A DNA stretch of 5,834 nt, taken from Conexibacteraceae bacterium. GTDB lineage: Bacteria; Actinomycetota; Thermoleophilia; Solirubrobacterales; Solirubrobacteraceae. This document shows, one piece after another, positions 1-5,653 of this stretch. Position numbers and translations under genes: made by a program. Under the pieces are notes generated by a model. That model saw only the letters and a list, made by a program, of their open reading frames with translations, made no database searches and was not told the origin of the DNA. Location: contig WQWK01000136.1 in NCBI GenBank assembly GCA_009785395.1, positions 1-5,834 of the forward strand, read 5' to 3'. Numbering within the stretch: position 1 is the stretch's first letter; each line of letters starts with the position of its first letter.

Positions 1-1
1 C

Positions 2-238
2 CCGCACCTGCCCGCCGCCGAGCGCTCGAGGCTCGCGAGCGCGCTGGGCAGCGGCGGCGTCCCCGGGGGGCATGCCCCGCCGGTGATCGTGAATGCCGTC
101 CAGCACGCGTTCGTCTCGGCACTGAGCACCGGGCTCGTCGTCTGCGCGATCGTGACGCTCGTCGGTGCGGCCCTGACCCTGGTGCTGATCGAGGGCAAGG
201 AGCGGGTGCTCCAACCCGCCGAGCCGGTCAGAACCTGA
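2..238 (+). CDS. C-terminal fragment of an MFS (DHA2-type) efflux transporter, 5' end outside the window
   Basis: An open frame of 78 codons enters from the left edge and stops at TGA 236-238. The visible piece has a polar, Gly/Pro-rich stretch (about residues 1-30), then a short amphipathic run beginning VNAVQHAF. One long hydrophobic helix follows (about residues 38-63, ending LVLIEG), then a short charged tail. A loop followed by 'AFxxALSTGL' and a last helix is how the final segment of 14-helix drug:proton antiporters of the EmrB/QacA (DHA2) group usually looks. Such proteins export small toxic compounds across the inner membrane using the proton gradient. The substrate cannot be told from this fragment. 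The stop lies 49 bases before ccr on the same strand, so read-through into ccr is possible, though nothing here links the two functionally. The family call rests on one helix and its flanks. Confidence 0.68.
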   Translation, partial: PHLPAAERSRLASALGSGGVPGGHAPPVIVNAVQHAFVSALSTGLVVCAIVTLVGAALTLVLIEGKERVLQPAEPVRT

Positions 239-273
239 GCCACTCCGTAAGCTCCCCCGTCACGCACCTGAAC

Positions 274-280
274 GAGGAGG
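274..280 (+). promoter_or_regulatory. Strong ribosome binding site fixing the GTG start of ccr
   Basis: GAGGAGG lies 7 bases before the GTG at 288-290. This near-perfect Shine-Dalgarno match decides the ccr start: the next in-frame ATG (about residue 22) has no comparable site, and the residues in between resemble the N-terminal segment of other Ccr proteins. Confidence 0.8.
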
Positions 281-287
281 AGTCCTA

Positions 288-1544
288 GTGGCCGTCGACC
301 TGAGTGGCATCACCGAAGTCGGGACCGAGCCGGGCGAGCTGCCGTCGACGATGGCGGCCTGGGTCGTGCGCGAGGACCGGTTCGGCGAGCCGCGCGACGC
401 GATCCAGCTCGAGGAGGTCGAGGTGCCTGAGCCGGGCGCGTTCGAGGTGGTCGTGCGGGTGATGGCGGCCGGCGTCAACTTCAACAACGTGTGGGCGGCG
501 CTGGGCGAGCCGATCTCGGTCTTCCGTTACGGCGATCACGTGCCGGGCGGCCACCACATCGGCGGCTCGGACGCCTCCGGCGTCGTCTGGAAGGTCGGCG
601 AGGGCGTGACCCGCTGGAAGCCGGGCGACGAGGTCGTCGTCCACTGCAACCAGGCCTCCTACGAGGACCCCGAGGTGCACGGGCTCGATCCGATGGCCGC
701 ACCGAGCCAGAGGATCTGGGGCTATGAGACCACCTGGGGCTCGTTCGCACAGTTCTGCAAGGTCCAGGCGCAGCAGCTTCTCCACAAGCCCAAGCATCTG
801 AGCTGGGAGGACGCCGCCTCCTACGGGCTCACCTACTTCACGGCCTACCGCATGCTGATGGACCGCGCCGGCCTGCAGGCCGGCCACCGCGTGTTGATCT
901 GGGGTGCGGCCGGCGGCCTCGGCGTGTTCGCGACCCAGCTGTGCAGGCTGAACGGCGCCGACGCCGTGGGCGTGGTCTCCAGCGAAGAGAAGGGACGCCT
1001 GGTCGAGCAACTCGGCGCAGTCGGCTTCATCGACCGCAACGAGCACATGGGGATGATCCGCCGCGGCGGCGAGGATGCGGCCGCGGAGAAGGCGCGCTTC
1101 AAGGAGTCGCGGCGGTTCGTGCAGCATGTCGAGGAGCTGCTCGGCGGCCCGCCCGACATCGTCTTCGAGCACGTCGGCCAGGCCACGTTCCCGACCTCGG
1201 TGCTGGCGGTGAAGCCGTTCGGCAAGGTCGTGATCTGCGGCGCGACATCCGGCTACAACCTCGACTTTGACGTCCGCTATCTGTGGATGAAGCAGAAGCA
1301 GATCATCGGCTCGCACTTCGCCAACGCCTGGGAGGCGACCCGCGCCAACGAGCTGATCGAGTCATCCAAGATCCGGCCGGTCCTGTGGAAGACGATGGGC
1401 TTCGACGGGGTCGCCGAGGCCCACCAGCTACTGCGAGACAACCGGCATCTGGGTAAGATCGGGATCCTCGTCGGCGCCAGCGCCGAGGGCCAGGGCAAGA
1501 CCGCGGTTGGCCCGGGAGCAATCCGAGCGGAAGTGGGAGCCTGA
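288..1544 (+). CDS. ccr: Crotonyl-CoA carboxylase/reductase
   Basis: This 418-residue protein is a zinc-independent medium-chain dehydrogenase/reductase of the enoyl-CoA carboxylase/reductase family. The family reduces crotonyl-CoA with NADPH while fixing CO2, giving (2S)-ethylmalonyl-CoA for the ethylmalonyl-CoA pathway or polyketide extender units. The GroES-like domain spans about residues 20-170 and the Rossmann fold about 195-330, with nucleotide loop GAAGGLG (206-212) and a VVSSEEK segment (229-235) where NADPH-specific members bind the 2'-phosphate. Compared from memory with Streptomyces/Kitasatospora enzymes, the four CO2-site residues are present: Asn66 (Asn81), Tyr146 (Phe170; Tyr is usual in the Rhodobacter-type branch), Glu147 (Glu171) and His343 (His365, in GSHFAN). 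QRIWGYET and FDVRYLWM are also family signatures. It is somewhat shorter than the roughly 430-447 residues usual in the family, and has FEHVG where most members have FEHPG. No other ethylmalonyl-CoA pathway gene is in the window. Confidence 0.93.
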   Translation: MAVDLSGITEVGTEPGELPSTMAAWVVREDRFGEPRDAIQLEEVEVPEPGAFEVVVRVMAAGVNFNNVWAALGEPISVFRYGDHVPGGHHIGGSDASGVVWKVGEGVTRWKPGDEVVVHCNQASYEDPEVHGLDPMAAPSQRIWGYETTWGSFAQFCKVQAQQLLHKPKHLSWEDAASYGLTYFTAYRMLMDRAGLQAGHRVLIWGAAGGLGVFATQLCRLNGADAVGVVSSEEKGRLVEQLGAVGFIDRNEHMGMIRRGGEDAAAEKARFKESRRFVQHVEELLGGPPDIVFEHVGQATFPTSVLAVKPFGKVVICGATSGYNLDFDVRYLWMKQKQIIGSHFANAWEATRANELIESSKIRPVLWKTMGFDGVAEAHQLLRDNRHLGKIGILVGASAEGQGKTAVGPGAIRAEVGA

Positions 1545-1547
1545 CCG

Positions 1548-1919
1548 ATGGCCAAAGGTGTGATGCACGTCCAGTGGTACGCAACCGTGTTCCGCTCCGA
1601 CATGTTCGTGGAGGCGGTGGCGGAAATCGCCGCGCCGGTCGCGCTCGAGTACGGCGCCACCCGCTTCACGGTCCAGCGCTCGCAGGACGACCACTACCGG
1701 ATCACCCAGCAGACCTGGTTCGAGTCCAAGGACGATTGGTACCGCTATTGGGAGGGCCCGGAGATGCGCGAGTTCCGCGCCCGTTACTCCGGCAAGTACC
1801 AGGTTCCGCTCACCTACATCTGGTTCGATGAGTACGCCGCCGGTGGCGCCGAGCCGGTCTCGGTCACCCCCGCCGATCTGAATCCTGAGACTCAACCGGC
1901 GCCGTCCGGCACCGCCTGA
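1548..1919 (+). CDS. Small conserved-looking protein coupled to ccr, function unknown
   Basis: The 123-residue protein starts at ATG 1548, three bases after the ccr stop. Its Shine-Dalgarno GGGAG (1535-1539) lies inside the end of ccr, so the two are almost certainly co-transcribed and translationally coupled. Residues 5-95 form a compact, aromatic-rich core: VQWYATVF, a long helix-like stretch (17-35), RFTVQRSQDD, then QQTWFESKDDWYRYWEGPEM and YIWFDEY. The alternation of strand, helix and strands is reminiscent of the dimeric ferredoxin-like alpha/beta-barrel group (antibiotic-biosynthesis-monooxygenase-like and related small proteins), but that is a fold guess, not a recognised family. No transmembrane segment, signal peptide or metal-binding cluster is visible. 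Residues 97-123 are Pro/Ala/Thr-rich and probably disordered. The last nine codons or so overlap the 3' end of the opposing transporter gene. A role connected with Ccr or CoA-thioester metabolism is inferred from linkage only. Confidence 0.85.
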   Translation: MAKGVMHVQWYATVFRSDMFVEAVAEIAAPVALEYGATRFTVQRSQDDHYRITQQTWFESKDDWYRYWEGPEMREFRARYSGKYQVPLTYIWFDEYAAGGAEPVSVTPADLNPETQPAPSGTA

Positions 1920-3094
1920 GTCCCGCGGCTTCCGCGCACGACGGCCAGCGTGAGCAGCGCGAGCACCGTCGTCGCCAGCACCGGAACCGCGTCACCGAAG
2001 GCCTTGCCGGCCGCGCCGGCACCCGCCGAGCCAACGATCTGACCTGCCGCCCAGGCGAGGTTCATGAGCGCGGCCGCATGCCCCTGGTCGATCCCGTGCG
2101 CCTCGGCGGCGTCGGACACCAGTGCCATCGCCGGCGCCCAGAACACACCGAGCACGGCGGCGATCACGATCAGCAGCAGCGCGAGCACGTACTGGTTCGC
2201 GGGCAGCGTGAAGCAGCCGATCGTCGCGGCGACCCCGATCAGCCCGGCGCGCAGCGGCAGCACGCGGCCGTGGCGATCGGAGAAGTTCCCGGCCGCCGGT
2301 GTGATCGCCGCCTCGAGCGCGGCGCTGAGCAGGAAGGTTGCGCCGATCACGCGGGCGCCCGCCCCGAGGCTGTGCAGGCGCAGCGGCCCCAGCACGTTCA
2401 GCAGTCCCGAGATGATCGCCGGCAGCAGCATCAGCCACATCGACCGCGCGATCGCCGGGCGGCGCAACACGCGCACAACGGCGGATACCGGCTGCTCGGA
2501 CAATGACGCTTCACGGACGTCACTGAGACCCATGATCGGGATCAGCAGCAGCGAGGCGACCGCCGCCAGCGCACAGAACAGGCCGGCGCGGCCGATGGCG
2601 CTCGCCAGGGCGCCGATCGCGGGGCCGAACAGCGAACCGGCGATCGAGATCCCGAGCGCCCGGCCCATCACGGCTCCGCGCCGCGCGGGCGACGTCGCGT
2701 TGACGATCCAGGCGAGGCCTCCGGACCAGGAGAAGGCGCCACCGATGCCTTCCACGAAGCGGGCGATCCCGAGCCCGCCGGCCGAGTTCAGCAACCCGAA
2801 GCCGACGGTCGAGACCACCAGCAGGATCAACCCGGCGATCACCGTGAAGCGCGGCCCGCGCCTGACCGCAAGCGCCCCGCCCGGCAGCGACGCGGCCAGC
2901 ATCCCGGCCGGGTAGGCGGCGGTCAGCAGGCCTGCGGAGAGCTTCGAGAGCCGCAGCTCATGCGTGAGCTGCGGCAAGAGCGGCGTGATCACCGCATAGA
3001 ACAGCGTGTCCAGCAGCACGGCGGCGCTGACGACGAGCAGCAGGCGCTCGTGCGCGTTGCGCCCGGATGGCATCGCGGCCGCGTCCGAGCTCAT
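1892..3094 (-). CDS. MFS transporter (DHA1-like, 12 helices), second gene of the pucR operon
   Basis: The 400-residue protein carries about twelve hydrophobic segments, from about residue 17 (LLLVVSAAVLLDTLFYAVITPLLP) to about 388, as expected for a major facilitator drug or metabolite exporter of the inner membrane. The half-repeat is visible. The loop after helix 8 has an intact motif A (GNFSDRHGR, 269-277), while the equivalent loop after helix 2 reads GALAVRRGPR (73-82), with Val where the conserved Asp normally sits. ATG 3094 is chosen because it overlaps the upstream regulator's stop as ATGA, the classic coupling arrangement. The frame stays open to 3286, but those 64 extra residues are Arg/Ala-rich, non-hydrophobic and antisense-like relative to a transporter N-terminus. 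The substrate is unknown; co-transcription with a PucR regulator suggests the ligand or response may be shared. The last 28 bases overlap the convergent small gene. Confidence 0.88.
   Translation of the reverse strand: MSSDAAAMPSGRNAHERLLLVVSAAVLLDTLFYAVITPLLPQLTHELRLSKLSAGLLTAAYPAGMLAASLPGGALAVRRGPRFTVIAGLILLVVSTVGFGLLNSAGGLGIARFVEGIGGAFSWSGGLAWIVNATSPARRGAVMGRALGISIAGSLFGPAIGALASAIGRAGLFCALAAVASLLLIPIMGLSDVREASLSEQPVSAVVRVLRRPAIARSMWLMLLPAIISGLLNVLGPLRLHSLGAGARVIGATFLLSAALEAAITPAAGNFSDRHGRVLPLRAGLIGVAATIGCFTLPANQYVLALLLIVIAAVLGVFWAPAMALVSDAAEAHGIDQGHAAALMNLAWAAGQIVGSAGAGAAGKAFGDAVPVLATTVLALLTLAVVRGSRGTQAVPDGAG
1924..1936 (+). terminator. Short GC hairpin just after the ccr-operon stop, doubtful terminator
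   Basis: CGCGG (1924-1928) and CCGCG (1932-1936) can pair around a 3-base loop, starting 5 bases after the small gene's TGA (1917-1919). There is no T-tract, the stem is only five pairs, and it lies within the opposing transporter's coding sequence. It is at best a weak transcript-end structure. Confidence 0.18.
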
Positions 3095-4341
3095 CGCGAC
3101 GCTCTGAGCGCGAGCCCCAGCCAGAAGCGCTTGTCGGCATCGTCGAGCGCGTCTCCGAACAGCTCGCGCAGCCGTGCGAGGCGGTAACGCGCGGTCTGCG
3201 GGTGGATCCCCAGCCGCTGCGCCGTGGGGGCGAGTCGCCCCTGCTCGTCGAGCCAGACCGCCAGGGTGGCGGTCAGGCGCTCGCATGACCCGGCTGCGAG
3301 CGACGCGAGCGGGGCGAGCTGCGCGGAGACGAACTCGGCGGCGAGCACGGGATCGGCGGCCAGCAGCAGCTCACCTGCGCGCTCACGCGCGGAGATCAAC
3401 TGGCCAGCGGCTGGCCGTCCGTCGGCCCGCTGGCCGTCGGACGGCGCGGGCGGCAGAGCGAGCGCCGCACGTGCCCGCTCGAAGCTGAGTCCCGCCTGCG
3501 CCCAGTTCACCGTCGTCCCCAGCCCCACGCGCACGCCGGCGGCGCGCACGGCGCGCTCGAGCTGCGCATGGCGGCCGGGCGCGTCGGGATCGGGCACGAT
3601 CGCGCACGTCACCTCGCTGAGCGTGTCCGCGATCGCTCCCACGGGCAGCCGCACGCTAGGCGGCCGGCGGGTCTCCTGGGCGGTGCGAGCGTCGCTGCTG
3701 CCACCTGCGCCGCTACTGCCGCTCGCCTCGATCGCGACGACCGCGAGCGCACGCGGCAGCTCCCAGTTCGCCTCGCGCGCAGCCGCCTGCACGAGCTCGG
3801 GCTCGGGCGCCGGGTTGCGGATCAGCAACCGCACCAGCCGCCGGCGCGCCAGCTCGGTCTCCCCCGCGATCTGTGTCTGCTCCATCGCGTAGCCCTCGGC
3901 CGACTCCGCCGAGAGCACATCGATGTAGGCGAATATCGACTCGGCGAGCAGGTACAGGGTCGCGGGCTCGAGGCCGCTCGCCTCGCCGGCCGCCGCCACC
4001 CGGCGCCAGGTGACGCGGGCGCCCGCCCGGTAGGCGCTGAGCAGCGCGTCGAGACTGCGGCCGGCGCGCATCTCGCCACGGCCAAGGCGGCGGTAGATGT
4101 CGGCTCGCGGCACCGGACCCGAGGCCTCGATCTCCAGCACCATGTGGTTCAGCGCCTCGACGACTCCGGCGCGTACGCCGACTCCGAACTCGCCCTCGAG
4201 CGGGCGCTGGTAGGCGGGGATCGTGCCGACGGCCTGGATGATCTCGTCCACCAGCGCCGGCAGCAGCGGGCGCACGACGGTGGCCACCTTCGGCGGAAGC
4301 TCATGCCACGGTTGTGCAGGCTGGGAGGGTTTCGCGGCCAC
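3091..4341 (-). CDS. PucR-family transcriptional regulator (RsbRD_N-like domain plus C-terminal helix-turn-helix)
   Basis: This 416-residue protein has the PucR/CdaR-type layout. Residues about 18-165 are all-helical and resemble the RsbRD_N-like domain common in actinobacterial PucR proteins (ELPPKVATVV, YQRPLEGEFGVGVRAGVVEAL). Residues about 195-300 look like the degenerate GGDEF-like middle domain, interrupted by a Gly/Ser linker (207-216). Residues about 354-411 are the diagnostic C-terminal HTH: LTATLAVWLDEQG, APTAQRLGIHPQTARYRLAR, FWLGLALR. Such proteins bind DNA as dimers or tetramers and respond to metabolites; the effector here is unknown. The start is GTG 4341; an in-frame TGA lies at 4347-4345, so nothing further upstream is possible. 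No good Shine-Dalgarno precedes it, which would fit leaderless or weak initiation. The stop overlaps the transporter start. The gene is divergent from the desaturase, making that gene the obvious candidate target, together with autoregulation. Confidence 0.9.
   Translation of the reverse strand: MAAKPSQPAQPWHELPPKVATVVRPLLPALVDEIIQAVGTIPAYQRPLEGEFGVGVRAGVVEALNHMVLEIEASGPVPRADIYRRLGRGEMRAGRSLDALLSAYRAGARVTWRRVAAAGEASGLEPATLYLLAESIFAYIDVLSAESAEGYAMEQTQIAGETELARRRLVRLLIRNPAPEPELVQAAAREANWELPRALAVVAIEASGSSGAGGSSDARTAQETRRPPSVRLPVGAIADTLSEVTCAIVPDPDAPGRHAQLERAVRAAGVRVGLGTTVNWAQAGLSFERARAALALPPAPSDGQRADGRPAAGQLISARERAGELLLAADPVLAAEFVSAQLAPLASLAAGSCERLTATLAVWLDEQGRLAPTAQRLGIHPQTARYRLARLRELFGDALDDADKRFWLGLALRASR
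3414..3445. repeat. 8-base inverted repeat and 10-base direct repeat in the pucR linker
   Basis: GCCGTCCG (3414-3421) and CGGACGGC (3438-3445) are a perfect inverted pair around a 16-base loop. GCTGGCCGTC also occurs twice, at 3410-3419 and 3429-3438, a 19-base period. They encode the low-complexity linker of the regulator around residues 300-313 (APSDGQRADGRPAAG). Most likely this is a small duplication tolerated in a flexible linker. Confidence 0.45.
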
Positions 4342-4402
4342 GATTCATCACAGGGTTACAAATCTCGCCAATCCGATAGTGCTGGGGAGCGAAGAAACCC
4401 TC
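4325..4402. promoter_or_regulatory. Three copies of a 9-base motif flanking the divergent pucR/desaturase promoters, candidate operators
   Basis: GAGGGTTTC at 4325-4333 (inside the first codons of the regulator gene) recurs as its perfect reverse complement GAAACCCTC at 4394-4402. A related copy, CAGGGTTAC, lies between them at 4351-4359 in the same orientation as the first. Centre-to-centre distances are 26 and 43 bases. The right copy overlaps the position expected for the desaturase -35 element; the middle copy lies 10-18 bases upstream of the regulator's GTG. This arrangement suits a DNA-binding protein that represses or activates both directions, with the adjacent PucR regulator the natural candidate. 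The repeats are seen directly; binding is inferred. Confidence 0.42.
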
Positions 4403-4415
4403 AATCAGGGGCACA

Positions 4416-4421
4416 TATCAT
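4416..4421 (+). promoter_or_regulatory. -10 element TATCAT of a probable leaderless desaturase promoter
   Basis: TATCAT fits the TAnnnT -10 consensus, and its last T lies exactly 7 bases before the GTG start, so transcription would begin at or next to the start codon. No Shine-Dalgarno is present in front of that GTG, which fits leaderless expression, common in actinobacteria. The -35 region 17 bases upstream (4393-4398) shows no good match, which would fit an activator-dependent promoter. Confidence 0.5.
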
Positions 4422-4427
4422 GACCGT

Positions 4428-5414
4428 GTGACCCGCGCACACAAGCTCGCCAACCTGATCGGGGTCGCCGTTCCCCCGGCTGCGCTGCTCGCGGCGATCG
4501 TGCTGCTGTGGAACCGCGCCGTGGGCCCACTCGAACTCGCCGTGGGCGGGATGCTGTATGTGCTGACGGCGTTCGGGATCACACTCGGCTACCACCGCAT
4601 GTTCACGCACCGGGCGCTGGACGGTTCGCGCGTGCTGCGGGCCCTTCTCGCGATCCTCGGCTCGATGGCGGTCGAGGGCTCCGTGATCACCTGGGTCGCG
4701 GACCACCGCAAGCACCACGCCTTCACCGACGTCGACGGCGACCCGCACTCACCGCACCTGAGCGGCCCCGGCTTCGTCGGCGCCGTCAAGGGCCTCTGGC
4801 ATGCGCACGTCGGCTGGCTGTTCGAGACGGTCGGGCAGGCCGAGCGTGAGCGCTTCGCCCCCGACCTGATGAGGGACCGCACGATGCGCGTGATCGACAA
4901 GCTGTTCCTGCTCTGGGCGGCACTCGGCCTGGCGGTCCCGTTCGCGCTCGGCTGGATGATCGGCGGCAGCCTCGGCGTGGCGCTGACAACGCTCCTGTGG
5001 GCCGGACTCGTGCGTGTCTTCCTGCTTCACCACGTGACCTGGTCGATCAACTCGGTCTGCCACTTCTTCGGCCGGCGACGGTTCGAGGTCAAGGACGAGT
5101 CGACCAACGTCTTCTGGCTGGCGCCCTTTTCGATGGGTGAAGCCTGGCATCACAACCACCACGCCTTCCCCACCTCCGCCTTCCACGGCCTCCGCTTCTG
5201 GGAGCGCATGAGCGACCCGACGGGCCTGCTGATCGCGCTGCTGGAGAAGCTCGGCCTGGTCTGGAACGTCGTCCGCATCAGCCCCGAGCGGCAAGCCGCG
5301 AAGCTTGCGTCCGGCGCCGCGAAGCTGGCCGGCGGCGCCCCGAAACTGGCGGCGGGCTACCCCTCTTCGAGCGGCGCCATCGTCAGCCCCGCGCCGTCCA
5401 GGCTCTCCCAGTAG
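4428..5414 (+). CDS. Membrane acyl-CoA / fatty acid desaturase (delta-9-type, di-iron)
   Basis: The 328-residue integral membrane enzyme has the three histidine boxes that hold the di-iron centre: HRMFTH (56-61), HRKHH (93-97) and HHNHH (241-245, in GEAWHHNHHAFP). It also has the conserved NSVCH (208-212). Hydrophobic helices lie at about 8-28, 35-54, 69-90, 157-176 and 181-200. Family members introduce a cis double bond into saturated acyl chains (usually at delta-9) using O2 and an electron-transfer partner; no such partner is visible here. GTG 4428 is the only usable start: no ATG, GTG or TTG is in frame between it and the stop at 4377-4379. ATG 4420 reads just three codons (ATG ACC GTG TGA) in another frame. 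The tail after about residue 288 is unusual, with three near-identical heptapeptides and a coding end overlapping clpS. Substrate and regiospecificity are inferred from the family. The divergent PucR regulator probably controls it. Confidence 0.93.
   Translation: MTRAHKLANLIGVAVPPAALLAAIVLLWNRAVGPLELAVGGMLYVLTAFGITLGYHRMFTHRALDGSRVLRALLAILGSMAVEGSVITWVADHRKHHAFTDVDGDPHSPHLSGPGFVGAVKGLWHAHVGWLFETVGQAERERFAPDLMRDRTMRVIDKLFLLWAALGLAVPFALGWMIGGSLGVALTTLLWAGLVRVFLLHHVTWSINSVCHFFGRRRFEVKDESTNVFWLAPFSMGEAWHHNHHAFPTSAFHGLRFWERMSDPTGLLIALLEKLGLVWNVVRISPERQAAKLASGAAKLAGGAPKLAAGYPSSSGAIVSPAPSRLSQ
5295..5357 (+). repeat. Three tandem 21-base repeats encoding a heptapeptide in the desaturase tail
   Basis: Units at 5295-5315, 5316-5336 and 5337-5357 encode AAKLASG, AAKLAGG and APKLAAG. 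By eye, units 1 and 2 match at about 17 of 21 bases and units 2 and 3 at about 16. The array ends just where the stop codon of the opposing clpS begins (5357-5359). The peptide could form a short, Lys-dotted amphipathic helix or a flexible cytoplasmic tail. Confidence 0.8.
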
Positions 5415-5644
5415 CCCTCGGCATCCTCACGCCCGCCGCTCCACACGATCGCGCAACCGCTGTTGTGGATGCGGTCGGCAAGCCGGTAGCCGTCGGCGAG
5501 GGTGGTCGCCGGGATGTGTTCAGCAAGCGTCTCGGCGACATGGTCGAACGTGTTGTGATCGTCGTTGAGGACCACAACCCGCCACTGTCCGCCGGTGCCG
5601 CTGCCGGGCCCCTGCAGGCGGGGCAACTCAACAGTGCTGGCCAT
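5357..5644 (-). CDS. clpS: ATP-dependent Clp protease adaptor ClpS, cyanobacterial-like type
   Basis: ClpS delivers proteins with destabilising N-terminal residues (N-degrons) to the Clp AAA+ unfoldase, in actinobacteria normally ClpC, for degradation by ClpP. The 95-residue product has a short flexible N-terminus (1-20), needed in the family for delivery, then WRVVVLNDDHNTFDHV. Asn27, Asp28 and Asp29 match the E. coli pocket residues Asn34-Asp36; His60 matches His66, which contacts the substrate amino group. Phe33 sits where E. coli has the gatekeeper Met40. The core NTFDHV, the IVW segment and the ending GLTMAPLE resemble cyanobacterial ClpS as I remember it, more than the proteobacterial protein. 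ATG 5644 is chosen because it gives normal family length. The frame is open up to 5821, but the extra 59 residues are Arg/Ser-rich with no ClpS character. The last 18 codons and stop overlap the desaturase coding end. Confidence 0.92.
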   Translation of the reverse strand: MASTVELPRLQGPGSGTGGQWRVVVLNDDHNTFDHVAETLAEHIPATTLADGYRLADRIHNSGCAIVWSGGREDAEGYWESLDGAGLTMAPLEEG

Positions 5645-5653
5645 CGGCCCCAG

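Noticed and set aside
248..253. Possible -10 element TAAGCT before ccr
   Set aside because: It fits TAnnnT and would leave a leader of about 28 bases containing the Shine-Dalgarno, but there is no recognisable -35. The motif is short enough to occur by chance, so a ccr promoter here is possible but not supported.
285..1316. 343-codon open frame on the - strand opposite ccr
   Set aside because: It mirrors ccr and is rich in Arg, His, Ala and Asp, as expected for the antisense of a GC-rich gene. It has no recognisable motif, while the + strand protein is unmistakable.
2064..2915. 283-codon + strand frame opposite the MFS transporter
   Set aside because: Its Ser/Ala/Pro/Thr-rich composition is typical of the antisense of a membrane-protein gene. 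The - strand reading has clear helices and MFS motifs.
3095..3286. 64-residue N-terminal extension of the MFS transporter
   Set aside because: It lies entirely inside the regulator's HTH-coding region, is Arg/Ala-rich, and ATGA overlap at 3094-3091 gives a natural start.
3414..3445. Inverted repeat in pucR as an internal terminator or attachment site
   Set aside because: It lies in the middle of a coding linker with no T-tract, recombinase or duplicated flank. Local duplication in low-complexity coding sequence explains it better.
3568..4431. Long + strand open frame opposite the pucR gene
   Set aside because: It is an antisense shadow with His/Arg/Gly-rich composition and no domain. It would also run through the divergent promoter.
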